The position numbers were made by a program, and so were the translations under genes. A stretch of DNA of 64,000 nt from positions 248,001 through 312,000 of the forward strand of contig JODP01000001.1 of NCBI GenBank assembly GCA_000719025.1. Reading direction: 5' to 3'. The notes under the pieces are model-generated. The model made no database searches and had not been told where the DNA came from. It saw only the letters and a program-made list of their open reading frames with translations. Positions 14,338 through 21,379 of this stretch are shown one piece after another (within the stretch, counting starts at the first letter, position 1; each line of letters opens with the position of its first letter). Source of the stretch: Kineosporia aurantiaca JCM 3230. Lineage in GTDB: Bacteria; Actinomycetota; Actinomycetes; Actinomycetales; Kineosporiaceae.

Positions 14338-15681
14338 GTGCCCACCGCGCTGGGTTCCGCAGCCGCCCGGAACCTGGCCACCACCACCAAGACCCGCCCG
14401 CAGAACACGGCGACCAGCCCTCGGTGGCTTCTTTCGGAACTGTCCTGGAAACTGCTGGAGGCGGGCACCTACCGGGTGAACCAGCGGCGCCGGAGGCCGG
14501 TCCGCGACGGCCTGGTCAGGTTCGATCAGAACCGGATCGTCCCGCCGAGCCTGGCCCGGCTGCTCCCGTTCGCGGGGTTCGCCGATGCCGTCGAACTCCA
14601 GCAATTATCCATGTCTTTCGAGCTTCGGGAAGTTCCGGCCCGCACCCTTCTGGCGGAGCTCGGCGCCCCCCTGGACGCGCTGACCCTGATCGTTCACGGC
14701 ACGGTCAGCCGGGAGGTTCCGGGCGCCTACGGTACTGCCGCGGTCACTGCCCTCCTGGGCCCGGGTGAGCAGATCGGCGCCGAACTGCTCACCGGGCCGG
14801 ACTCTCGATGGACGTTCTCGGCCCGCACCGAGACCAGCTGCCGGATCCTGACCCTCCCAGCAGCGCAGCTCCGGGAACTCCTGGACCGGACGCCCCGGCT
14901 CCGAGAACACCTGGCTCGCCCGGCACCGGACGGTCCGGTGAACAAGTACGGCGAGAGCGAGATCCCCTTCGCATCCGGCCACACCGGGGAAACCGAACTG
15001 CCACAGGGGTTCCCCGACTATGACACGGAACCTAAGGAGTACGACCTGACGCTCGCGCAGACCCGCCTGCGCGTGCACTCCCGGGTCGCCGATCTCTACA
15101 GCAACCCGATGGATCAAACCCGAGAACAAGTACGACTAGCAGTGGACGCCTTACGCGAACGTCAGGAGCGAGACCTCCTGACCCATCCCGATCTGGGGTT
15201 GCTCGCCCAGGTCGACCCCGGTCAGCGGATCGCGGCCCGCACCGGCCGGCCCACCCCGGCCGATCTTGACGAGTTGCTCAGCCGCCGCCGGAGCACGGCG
15301 TTCTTCCTGGCCCATCCCCGGGCGATCGCGGCGTTCCGGCGGCAGTGCACCGCCGCCGGCCTGGAACCGGGGCAGGTGCGCGTGCGGGGGCAGCAGCACA
15401 CGGCCTGGCGCGGGGTCCCGATCCTGCCCAGCGACAAGATCCCGATCGACGAGTACGGCGCTACCTCGATCCTGGCCCTGCGCACCGGGGCCGATCAGGG
15501 TGGGGTCGTCGGACTGGGCCCGGCCGATCTGCCGGAGGAACTGGAGCCCGGGCTGAGCCTGCGGTTCGAGGGCATCGATCCGGCCGCCGTCATCACCTAT
15601 CAGCTCAGCACCTATTACGGCGTGGCGGTTCTGGTGCCGGATGCCCTGGGCGTACTGGACTTCGTGGAGGTCGGACGATGA
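14338..15681 (+). CDS. Family 2B encapsulin shell protein 2 (EshA-like)
   Basis: Second HK97-type shell paralogue, 447 residues, about 20 shorter at the N-terminus than shell 1. It shares AARNLATTTK, RVHSRVADLYSNPMDQT, FFLAHPRAIAAF and WRGVPILPSDKIPI with it. A cyclic-nucleotide-binding-like domain occupies about residues 72-180; its cassette has SRWTFSA where cAMP proteins carry R-S/T-A, matching the W-x-F of shell 1. GTG 14338 starts one base after the shell 1 stop, so translation is coupled; an upstream start in frame would overlap shell 1. Codon 90 is TTA (14605-14607), rare in such DNA. Two paralogues may co-assemble into one shell; this is inferred. Confidence 0.9.
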   Translation: MPTALGSAAARNLATTTKTRPQNTATSPRWLLSELSWKLLEAGTYRVNQRRRRPVRDGLVRFDQNRIVPPSLARLLPFAGFADAVELQQLSMSFELREVPARTLLAELGAPLDALTLIVHGTVSREVPGAYGTAAVTALLGPGEQIGAELLTGPDSRWTFSARTETSCRILTLPAAQLRELLDRTPRLREHLARPAPDGPVNKYGESEIPFASGHTGETELPQGFPDYDTEPKEYDLTLAQTRLRVHSRVADLYSNPMDQTREQVRLAVDALRERQERDLLTHPDLGLLAQVDPGQRIAARTGRPTPADLDELLSRRRSTAFFLAHPRAIAAFRRQCTAAGLEPGQVRVRGQQHTAWRGVPILPSDKIPIDEYGATSILALRTGADQGGVVGLGPADLPEELEPGLSLRFEGIDPAAVITYQLSTYYGVAVLVPDALGVLDFVEVGR

Positions 15682-16706
15682 GCACGGAAACCCGCAGCGA
15701 GCTCGAGGTCCGGACCGACCCGCTGGAAACCGCCCGACAGCGGGTGGAGCCGGCTCTGCGAGCCACCCTGGACCGCCTGCCCGAGGCGGTTCGGCCGGTG
15801 GCCCTCTACCACTACGGATGGAGGGACACCGAAGGGCACGAGGACGACGCCGGGCGGGGCAAGGCCCTGCGGCCGGCTCTGACCCTCCTCTCGGCCCAGG
15901 CCGTGGCTCCGCACAGCAATCCTGAGGAAGTCATTGCGGCTGCCGTCGCCGTCGACCTGGTGCACAACTTCTCGCTGCTGCACGACGATGTGATGGACGG
16001 AGATCTGACCCGTCGGCACCGGGCCACCGCCTGGAGCGTATTCGGCGTAGGGCCGGCGGTGCTGGCCGGCGATGCCCTACTGACCCTGGCCCTGCAGACG
16101 CTGTCCAGCCTGCCGCAGGCGGCCACCGCCCTGGCCGACGCCGTCCAAGAACTCATCCTCGGCCAGATCCAGGATCTGGCCCTGGAGCGCCGGGCCACCG
16201 TCACCCTGGACGAGTGCCTGGCGATGGCGACCGCGAAGACCGGTGCGCTGATCGGTGTGAGTTGTGCGCTCGGCGCGCTCGCCGCCGGCACCCCGGCCGA
16301 GCCGGTGCGACAGTTGACCCGGGCCGGCCGGGACCTCGGGCTGGCCTTCCAGCTCACCGACGACGTACTTGGGATCTGGGGAGATCCCGGGGTCACGGGC
16401 AAGCCGGCCGGAGCCGACCTGAGGGCCCGCAAGAAGTCCCTGCCGGTGGTCGCCGCGCTCACCTCGGGCACCCCCGCCGGGGCCGAACTGGCCGGTCTCT
16501 ACGGATCGGCGACGCCGCTGAGCACCGACCAGATCGCCCGGGCCGCCGATCTGGTGGAGGAGGCGGGCGGCCGGGCCTGGGCGCTGAACCGGGCCGAAGA
16601 ACTACTCAGTCAGTTCGAGGATTCCTTGGCCGAAGGGGTTTTCGATGATTCCGGGCAGCTGGCCCTGGTCTCGGTCGCCCGCCGCTGCGTCCGCCGGCAG
16701 TCCTGA
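15678..16706 (+). CDS. polyprenyl diphosphate synthase in the encapsulin operon
   Basis: Trans-isoprenyl diphosphate synthase, 342 residues, condensing IPP with allylic diphosphates. It has GKALRPAL near residues 62-69, the first aspartate-rich motif HDDVMDGD (Asp103, 104, 107), the GQIQDL helix and the second motif LTDDVLGIWGD (Asp228, 229, 236). The second motif has Gly at the fifth position instead of Asp, as in many actinomycete homologues. Product length cannot be fixed from sequence; FPP is the logical product because geosmin synthase uses it. The start overlaps the shell 2 stop by four bases (ATGA), showing tight coupling, and ispH follows directly. Whether this enzyme is inside the shell or on it is not known. 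Confidence 0.9.
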   Translation: MSTETRSELEVRTDPLETARQRVEPALRATLDRLPEAVRPVALYHYGWRDTEGHEDDAGRGKALRPALTLLSAQAVAPHSNPEEVIAAAVAVDLVHNFSLLHDDVMDGDLTRRHRATAWSVFGVGPAVLAGDALLTLALQTLSSLPQAATALADAVQELILGQIQDLALERRATVTLDECLAMATAKTGALIGVSCALGALAAGTPAEPVRQLTRAGRDLGLAFQLTDDVLGIWGDPGVTGKPAGADLRARKKSLPVVAALTSGTPAGAELAGLYGSATPLSTDQIARAADLVEEAGGRAWALNRAEELLSQFEDSLAEGVFDDSGQLALVSVARRCVRRQS

Positions 16707-17633
16707 ATGCTGCGGCCCCGAACCGTGCTCCTGCCCTCGCCCCGGTCGTTCTGCGCGGGGGTCGAACGCGCCATCTCCACGGTCGAGCGCCTGCTGAACG
16801 AGCACGGCCAGGTCTACGTCCGCAAACAGATCGTCCACAATCAGCACGTGGTGGCCGATCTGGAGGCCCGGGGAGCAATCTTCGTCGACGAACTGGACCA
16901 GGTGCCAATGGGTTCCACGGTGGTTCTCTCCGCTCACGGCGTCTCCCCCGCCGTCCGTCAAGAGGCCGCCACCCGTAACCTTCCGGTGGTGGACGCGACC
17001 TGCCCTCTGGTGGCCAAGGTGCATCTCGAAGCGGCCCGTTACGTCGACCGGGGCGACACCACGATCCTGATCGGGCACGCCGGGCACGAAGAGGTGGAAG
17101 GGGTGCTCGGCGAGGCACCGGAACAGATCGTGTTGGTAGAAAGTGTGGACGATGTGGGTCACCTTCGGGTGGCCGACCCGTCCTGGGTCTCCTACCTCAC
17201 TCAGACCACACTTTCGGTAGAGCAGACCGCCGGGATCGTGGCCGCCCTCAAGGCCCGGTTTCCCGACCTGAAGGGGCCGGCCACCGAGGACATCTGCTAC
17301 GCCACCACCAACCGGCAGAACGCGCTCGCCGCCGTGCTCGACGAGGCCCAACTGGTGCTGGTGATCGGATCCGCCAACTCGTCCAACTCGCTGCGCCTGG
17401 TCGAAAATGCCCGCCGCCATGGCCTTCCGGCGTACCTGATCGACCGGGCTGAGCAGATCGCGCCGGAGTGGATAGCCGAGGTCGACGTGATCGGCCTGAC
17501 CGCGGGGGCCTCGGCTCCCCCGGAAAAGGTCGACGAGGTGATCGCCTGGCTGGCCGAACAGGGTCCGCTCACCGTGGTGGAGCGGATACTGACTCAGGAG
17601 ACGGTCCGATTCCGGCCGGTCGTTCCCGAGTGA
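16707..17633 (+). CDS. ispH: 4-hydroxy-3-methylbut-2-enyl diphosphate reductase
   Basis: Last enzyme of the MEP pathway: a [4Fe-4S] protein that reduces HMBPP to IPP and DMAPP. The three cluster cysteines are Cys16 (SFCAGVERA), Cys99 (VVDATCP) and Cys197 (EDICYATTNRQ). HNQHVV, SAHGVSPAVRQ and IGSANSSNS are standard active-site segments, so it should be functional. The 308 residues are close to the family's usual size. The ATG directly follows the prenyl synthase TGA, so it is the last gene of the shell operon. A copy placed here suggests dedicated precursor supply for terpene synthesis; whether it is the only ispH of the genome cannot be judged from this window. Confidence 0.93.
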   Translation: MLRPRTVLLPSPRSFCAGVERAISTVERLLNEHGQVYVRKQIVHNQHVVADLEARGAIFVDELDQVPMGSTVVLSAHGVSPAVRQEAATRNLPVVDATCPLVAKVHLEAARYVDRGDTTILIGHAGHEEVEGVLGEAPEQIVLVESVDDVGHLRVADPSWVSYLTQTTLSVEQTAGIVAALKARFPDLKGPATEDICYATTNRQNALAAVLDEAQLVLVIGSANSSNSLRLVENARRHGLPAYLIDRAEQIAPEWIAEVDVIGLTAGASAPPEKVDEVIAWLAEQGPLTVVERILTQETVRFRPVVPE

Positions 17634-17656
17634 GCATCACTCAGCCCGTTATCGGG
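17628..17656. terminator. short hairpins between convergent ispH and regulator genes
   Basis: GAGTGA-GCA-TCACTC (17628-17642) and CCCG-TTAT-CGGG (17645-17656) lie at the junction of two convergent genes only 15 bases apart. The first overlaps the ispH stop. Both stems are short and lack T-tracts, so termination is uncertain. Confidence 0.35.
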
Positions 17657-18512
17657 TGACCGAACTACGAAACTGCTCACCAGCGTCCATCATTGGAAGA
17701 TCCGCGGAAGCCAGCAACGCCAGCTTGTCCGCATCTGCGGACCCGGGTTCGGGGTGGTAGACGATCATCATCAGGCCCTCGGCCCCGCTGATACTCAGCT
17801 GTTCCCGGTGCAGCATCAGCGTGCCCACCTGCGGATGCTCGATCTTCAGGAGGGTCTCGCGTGGCGCCCGGACCTCGTGGCGCGCCCAGAGCCGGCGGAA
17901 ATGCGGACTCGCCAGGGCCAGTTCGCCGGTCAGCTCGATGAACCGGGGGTCGTCGATGTCGTTGCCCACCGACTTGCGGAAGCTCGCGACGTAGCACTCC
18001 GCCATCGCTTCCCAGTCCGGGTAGTGCGCCTGCTCGGCCGGATCCAGGAACAGGTCCCGCAGTTGGTTGCGACCGACCTCGAGGCCCGGGGAGAGGGCCC
18101 GCGCCAGGCGGTTCGAGGCCAGGACGTCGAGGTAGCGGCCCTCGATGAAGGCGGGCTGGACCAGGGCGTCCATCAGGTTCAGCGCACCGGCCGGGACGCT
18201 CTCCTTGCGCGATCGGCGGCGCCGCGGCCGGGGAGCCTCGCAGGCCAGGCCGAAGAGGTGGGCCGTGTGCTCGTCGTCCAGGTGCAGCACCCGGGCGATC
18301 GAGGCCAGCACCTGCACGGACGGATTCCGGTCGCGGCCCCGCTCCAGCCGGAGGTAGTAGTCCGCGCTGATCCCGGCCAGCATGGCCACCTCTTCGCGGC
18401 GCAGGCCCGGCACCCGGCGCACTCCCTCGTCGGGAATACCCGCCTGCTGAGGCGTGACCAGCTCCCGCCGGGCGCGGAGGAACTCGCCCAGGGCTTTCGT
18501 CGTCTCGCTCAC
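17649..18512 (-). CDS. XRE-family regulator with MmyB-like ligand domain
   Basis: Transcription factor of 287 residues. A helix-turn-helix of the XRE type spans about residues 8-85: RRVPGLRREEVAMLAGIS, then DYYLRLERG and NPSVQVLASIARVL, all typical. The C-terminal part from about residue 105 is the MmyB-like domain (DVLASNRLARALSP, RNQLRDLFLDP, FRRLWARHEV), thought to bind a fatty acid or other small hydrophobic ligand. Start is GTG 18512. It is divergent from a short-chain dehydrogenase gene, the classical arrangement for these regulators, so it probably represses that gene and itself from the 139-bp region between them. Confidence 0.9.
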   Translation of the reverse strand: MSETTKALGEFLRARRELVTPQQAGIPDEGVRRVPGLRREEVAMLAGISADYYLRLERGRDRNPSVQVLASIARVLHLDDEHTAHLFGLACEAPRPRRRRSRKESVPAGALNLMDALVQPAFIEGRYLDVLASNRLARALSPGLEVGRNQLRDLFLDPAEQAHYPDWEAMAECYVASFRKSVGNDIDDPRFIELTGELALASPHFRRLWARHEVRAPRETLLKIEHPQVGTLMLHREQLSISGAEGLMMIVYHPEPGSADADKLALLASADLPMMDAGEQFRSSVTR

Positions 18513-18651
18513 CCATCCACTGTAAAACGGCCGGGCCGAAACAGCAGGGGTCCTGTCACCCCCCAGGCTGACCGGGACTCTGGCAGGCCTGCCGGGCGGC
18601 GCCTAGGTTTCCGAATGACCCACTCGGGTCGATGAATTCAGGAGGAAACAG

Positions 18652-19329
18652 ATGACCGTCACGCTGATCACCGGGGCCAACAAGGGCATCGGCCGGGAGA
18701 CCGCCCGGCAGCTGGTGGCCGAGGGACACACCGTCTACATCGGCGCACGCAATGCCGAACGGGGCGAATCCGCCGCGAAGGACCTCGGCGCCCGCTTCGT
18801 CCAGCTCGATGTCACCGACGACGCCTCCGTGGCGGCCGCGCTGCAGGCGATCGACCAGGCCGAGGGCCGGCTCGACGTGCTCGTGCACAACGCCGGCATC
18901 CAGGAGTTCGGCCCGTTCGACGGTCCCTCGGCCCTGCGCACCTTCGACACCAACGCGGCCGGGATCGTGCGGGTCACCGAGGCCGCGCTCCCTCTGCTGC
19001 GGAAGTCGTCCAACCCGAACGTGGTCACCGTCTCCAGCGCGGCCGGGTCGTTCGGCGTCACCACCGATGACGCCTGGACGCTGCGCATCCCGCTCTACGG
19101 GGCCTCGAAGGCGGCTGCCACCATGCTGACGATGCAGTACGCCAAGTTCGAGAAGGGCATCAAGTTCAATGCCGTCGAGCCCGGCTACACGGCCACCGAC
19201 ATGACCGTGGACTTCGAGGGCGGCCAGACTCCACAGGAGGCTGCGGGCGTCGTCGTGCGGATGGCCCTGCTCGACGAGGACGGCCCGACCGGGACGTTCG
19301 TCGACGCGAACGGCGCCCTGCCCTGGTGA
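18652..19329 (+). CDS. short-chain dehydrogenase/reductase
   Basis: NAD(P)-dependent oxidoreductase of the classical SDR family, 225 residues. TGANKGIGRE (residues 7-16) is the cofactor glycine motif, HNAG lies near 81-84, and YGASK near 147-151 holds the catalytic Tyr and Lys with an upstream Ser in VSSAAGS. The C-terminus (TFVDANGALPW) resembles carbonyl reductase-like SDRs such as those acting on small aldehydes or ketones. A strong AGGAGG lies about six bases before the ATG. The adjacent divergent MmyB-type regulator very likely controls it. The substrate is not identifiable. Confidence 0.9.
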   Translation: MTVTLITGANKGIGRETARQLVAEGHTVYIGARNAERGESAAKDLGARFVQLDVTDDASVAAALQAIDQAEGRLDVLVHNAGIQEFGPFDGPSALRTFDTNAAGIVRVTEAALPLLRKSSNPNVVTVSSAAGSFGVTTDDAWTLRIPLYGASKAAATMLTMQYAKFEKGIKFNAVEPGYTATDMTVDFEGGQTPQEAAGVVVRMALLDEDGPTGTFVDANGALPW

Positions 19330-19425
19330 GACCGCGCGCGTGAAATCGTTCCGGTCGGTGCGCGGACACCTGGATGACGGCCCGCCGGGGCCGCGCGCCT
19401 CAGCCGACCCCCGGCTGACGGCGAG

Positions 19426-20622
19426 TCACGGCTCCAGGTAAGAACTCTGGGCGTGAAAGGCCAATACGTGGCGGGCCAGCACGTCGTCGCCGAAGTCATT
19501 GACCGGATCCCGCCAGACAGAGTGCACATGGTTGGCATCGCGCTGGGTGTTGTCGTACTCAGCGAGCAACCTCGGCCCCTGGAGCCGGTAGTAGTGCGGC
19601 TGCCCGGCAGCCACGTCCCCGGCCCAGGCAAAGTGAACTTCGTGCAGCCGCTTCCCTTCGAACTTCCGCGCTTCAGCGGCGGCCAGGTGCTCCGGGATCC
19701 GCCCGACATAGGTGCCCAGAAGATTCCGCAGTAGCTCCTGCTGGCGAGCCGACAACTCGGAAGCAGCAATCCCTTTCGGTTCGGCAGTCAGAGCGAGCGC
19801 GGTGTCGTGCTCGGGCCCGAACCCGGCCCTGGCCTCGGCCCGCTCATGGCTGGAGGTGACCATCCCGAGCAGCTGGGGATCCGCGAACCGGGTCCGCCAC
19901 AGATCCACCAGCGGCATGACGCGATCTCCGGGACCGGTCCGGGCCCGGTTCCCGGTCACGATGTCCACCGGAGCGACCGGGCTGATCACGGCCCGCCGCG
20001 CCTGCTCCTCGTCCAGCGAGGTCACCAGGTCGCGGGCCAGATCCTCGGCGGCCCCGAGAGGACGCAACCACTGCCCTCCCAGCAGAGGTGGCCGGGCCGG
20101 GTCGGCGCCGAGGAAGCACGGTGAACTGGCCTGCACCCGGCCGTCGAGGAGCAGGTGCTGCACGGAGACGTGATGTCCACCGAACCGCCACGACCACGGC
20201 CCGACCGGATCCGGCTCACCGAACACGGTCAGCCAGTAGAGCTGGGGATCACGCCCCCGTTCGCGGTCCCAGCCGGCCGGCCAGCCGTCCAACTGATCCA
20301 GAACGTTCTCCAGGCCCATGATCGTCGAAACGGTCACGTAGCCGGCCTGGGACAGCCCAGTGGCCAGCAACTGCATGGCCAAACTCTGCTGGGCCGGGTC
20401 CATCTGCGACAGCGCCAGACCACCGTGATCGGTCGGCGTGTAGAACCAGCGATGACGTTCGTCGGCCGAAGGCCACGGCCTGGTGGCCTGCGCCCGCTGC
20501 TGCGGATCGAGACTGTCCAGCCAGGCCCTCGCCGCTGCTGCCATCCGCGTCGCCGAATCATCCGGCGAGGTGAGCGACACGGAAACCGGGACGTCCGGCT
20601 CAAAGCTTGTCATGGAGGACAT
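19426..20622 (-). CDS. DUF3500-family protein
   Basis: Protein of about 398 residues matching the DUF3500 family, whose function is unknown. Recognisable parts are RHRWFYTPTDHGGLAL (about 57-72), a segment with YWLTVFGEP and WRFGGHHVSV (typical His pair), ELSARQQELL, and a C-terminal YRLQGPRLLAEYDNTQ followed by NHVHSVWRDP. The conserved His and Trp residues suggest a metal or haem site, but this is not established. There is no signal peptide. Candidate starts are ATG 20622, ATG 20613 and a TTG at 20646; none has a clear ribosome-binding site, so the N-terminus is uncertain. Monocistronic on the minus strand. Confidence 0.82.
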   Translation of the reverse strand: MSSMTSFEPDVPVSVSLTSPDDSATRMAAAARAWLDSLDPQQRAQATRPWPSADERHRWFYTPTDHGGLALSQMDPAQQSLAMQLLATGLSQAGYVTVSTIMGLENVLDQLDGWPAGWDRERGRDPQLYWLTVFGEPDPVGPWSWRFGGHHVSVQHLLLDGRVQASSPCFLGADPARPPLLGGQWLRPLGAAEDLARDLVTSLDEEQARRAVISPVAPVDIVTGNRARTGPGDRVMPLVDLWRTRFADPQLLGMVTSSHERAEARAGFGPEHDTALALTAEPKGIAASELSARQQELLRNLLGTYVGRIPEHLAAAEARKFEGKRLHEVHFAWAGDVAAGQPHYYRLQGPRLLAEYDNTQRDANHVHSVWRDPVNDFGDDVLARHVLAFHAQSSYLEP

Positions 20623-20726
20623 TCTGCTCAGCCCGCACCGCCCCAACCAGGGCCAACTTGACCCCCTCTCCCCCTTCGATCGGTTCGCCCATCCATGAAC
20701 CCTGGCTTCGACCTCACGAAGGAGTG

Positions 20727-21074
20727 CTAGAAACCCTCTGCATTCGCCGCGCCCTTCGCTTCAAGTATTTCTCGCATGCGCCTGATCTCGGAGATCAAGC
20801 GCGGTAAGGCCCCTCGGGCCAGCGCGATGAATCTCGCATTCTCGTCCCAGCTCTCATCGGCAACGTCCACGTATCTTGGGTGCTGCACCAACGTGGCTGC
20901 AACAATTTCCGTGGGAGAGAACTTGGGCCACCTTTCCCCCTTTCCGGAATCGGGAGATGTGCACACGGCCACCAGGCCCATCGCGTGGTCATCGTCAAGA
21001 ACTCTGACGAACCATGGTCCGGGCGTGGCCGCTGAACAGATCTCCTCGAGCTCCTGCAATTCATCCTCGAGCAT
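20727..21074 (-). CDS. Ea22-like small protein, lower GC than neighbours
   Basis: 115-residue soluble protein with an ATPGPW motif at residues 16-21 and a C-terminal DENARFIALARGALPRLIS segment; the pair resembles the Ea22-like phage protein family and similar actinophage genes, recognised from memory. Function is unknown. The gene and its flanks are visibly poorer in G+C than the surroundings, with many A/T third positions, which suggests transfer. It lies on the 3' side of the tRNA gene at 21236, the side where integrating elements normally sit. No integrase is present, so this would be a remnant at most. Confidence 0.7.
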   Translation of the reverse strand: MLEDELQELEEICSAATPGPWFVRVLDDDHAMGLVAVCTSPDSGKGERWPKFSPTEIVAATLVQHPRYVDVADESWDENARFIALARGALPRLISEIRRMREILEAKGAANAEGF

Positions 21075-21235
21075 CGCTATCCACCTTCGACGCGAACGCG
21101 CAGCGGTCTAAATTCGCCGGCCTGTCCAGGGTCACCGAAAACTTCGATCCGAATACTCACCGATCGATCGGGCCGCGCGGCAGACGACCCAGTGACCCGC
21201 TTGTCACCTTGAGCCACCTACGCAACCACCCGTAG

Positions 21236-21308
21236 TGCCCCCGGCGGGACTCGAACCCGCACTGAAGCGCTTTTAAGGCGCCTGCCTCTGCCATTGGGCT
21301 ACGAGGGC
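21236..21308 (-). tRNA. tRNA with UAA anticodon (Leu), short variable loop
   Basis: 73-base cloverleaf on the minus strand. The acceptor pair is GCCCTCG/CGGGGGC with discriminator A, and the anticodon stem GGCGC/GCGCT encloses the loop CTTAAAA, giving anticodon UAA, which reads UUA (leucine). The T arm is GCGGG-TTCGAGT-CCCGC. The D arm has AATGGCAG in the loop, similar to leucine tRNAs. The variable region is only TCAGT, five bases, whereas bacterial tRNA-Leu normally has a long variable arm. CCA is not encoded. The structure is clear; the amino acid identity is therefore less certain. Confidence 0.85.
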
Positions 21309-21379
21309 CTGCGCTACAGATTAGGCGGTCCGCCCCCGCCCCCGGGTAAGGACCTCGTCACAACCGCAGGCTTACGCTG

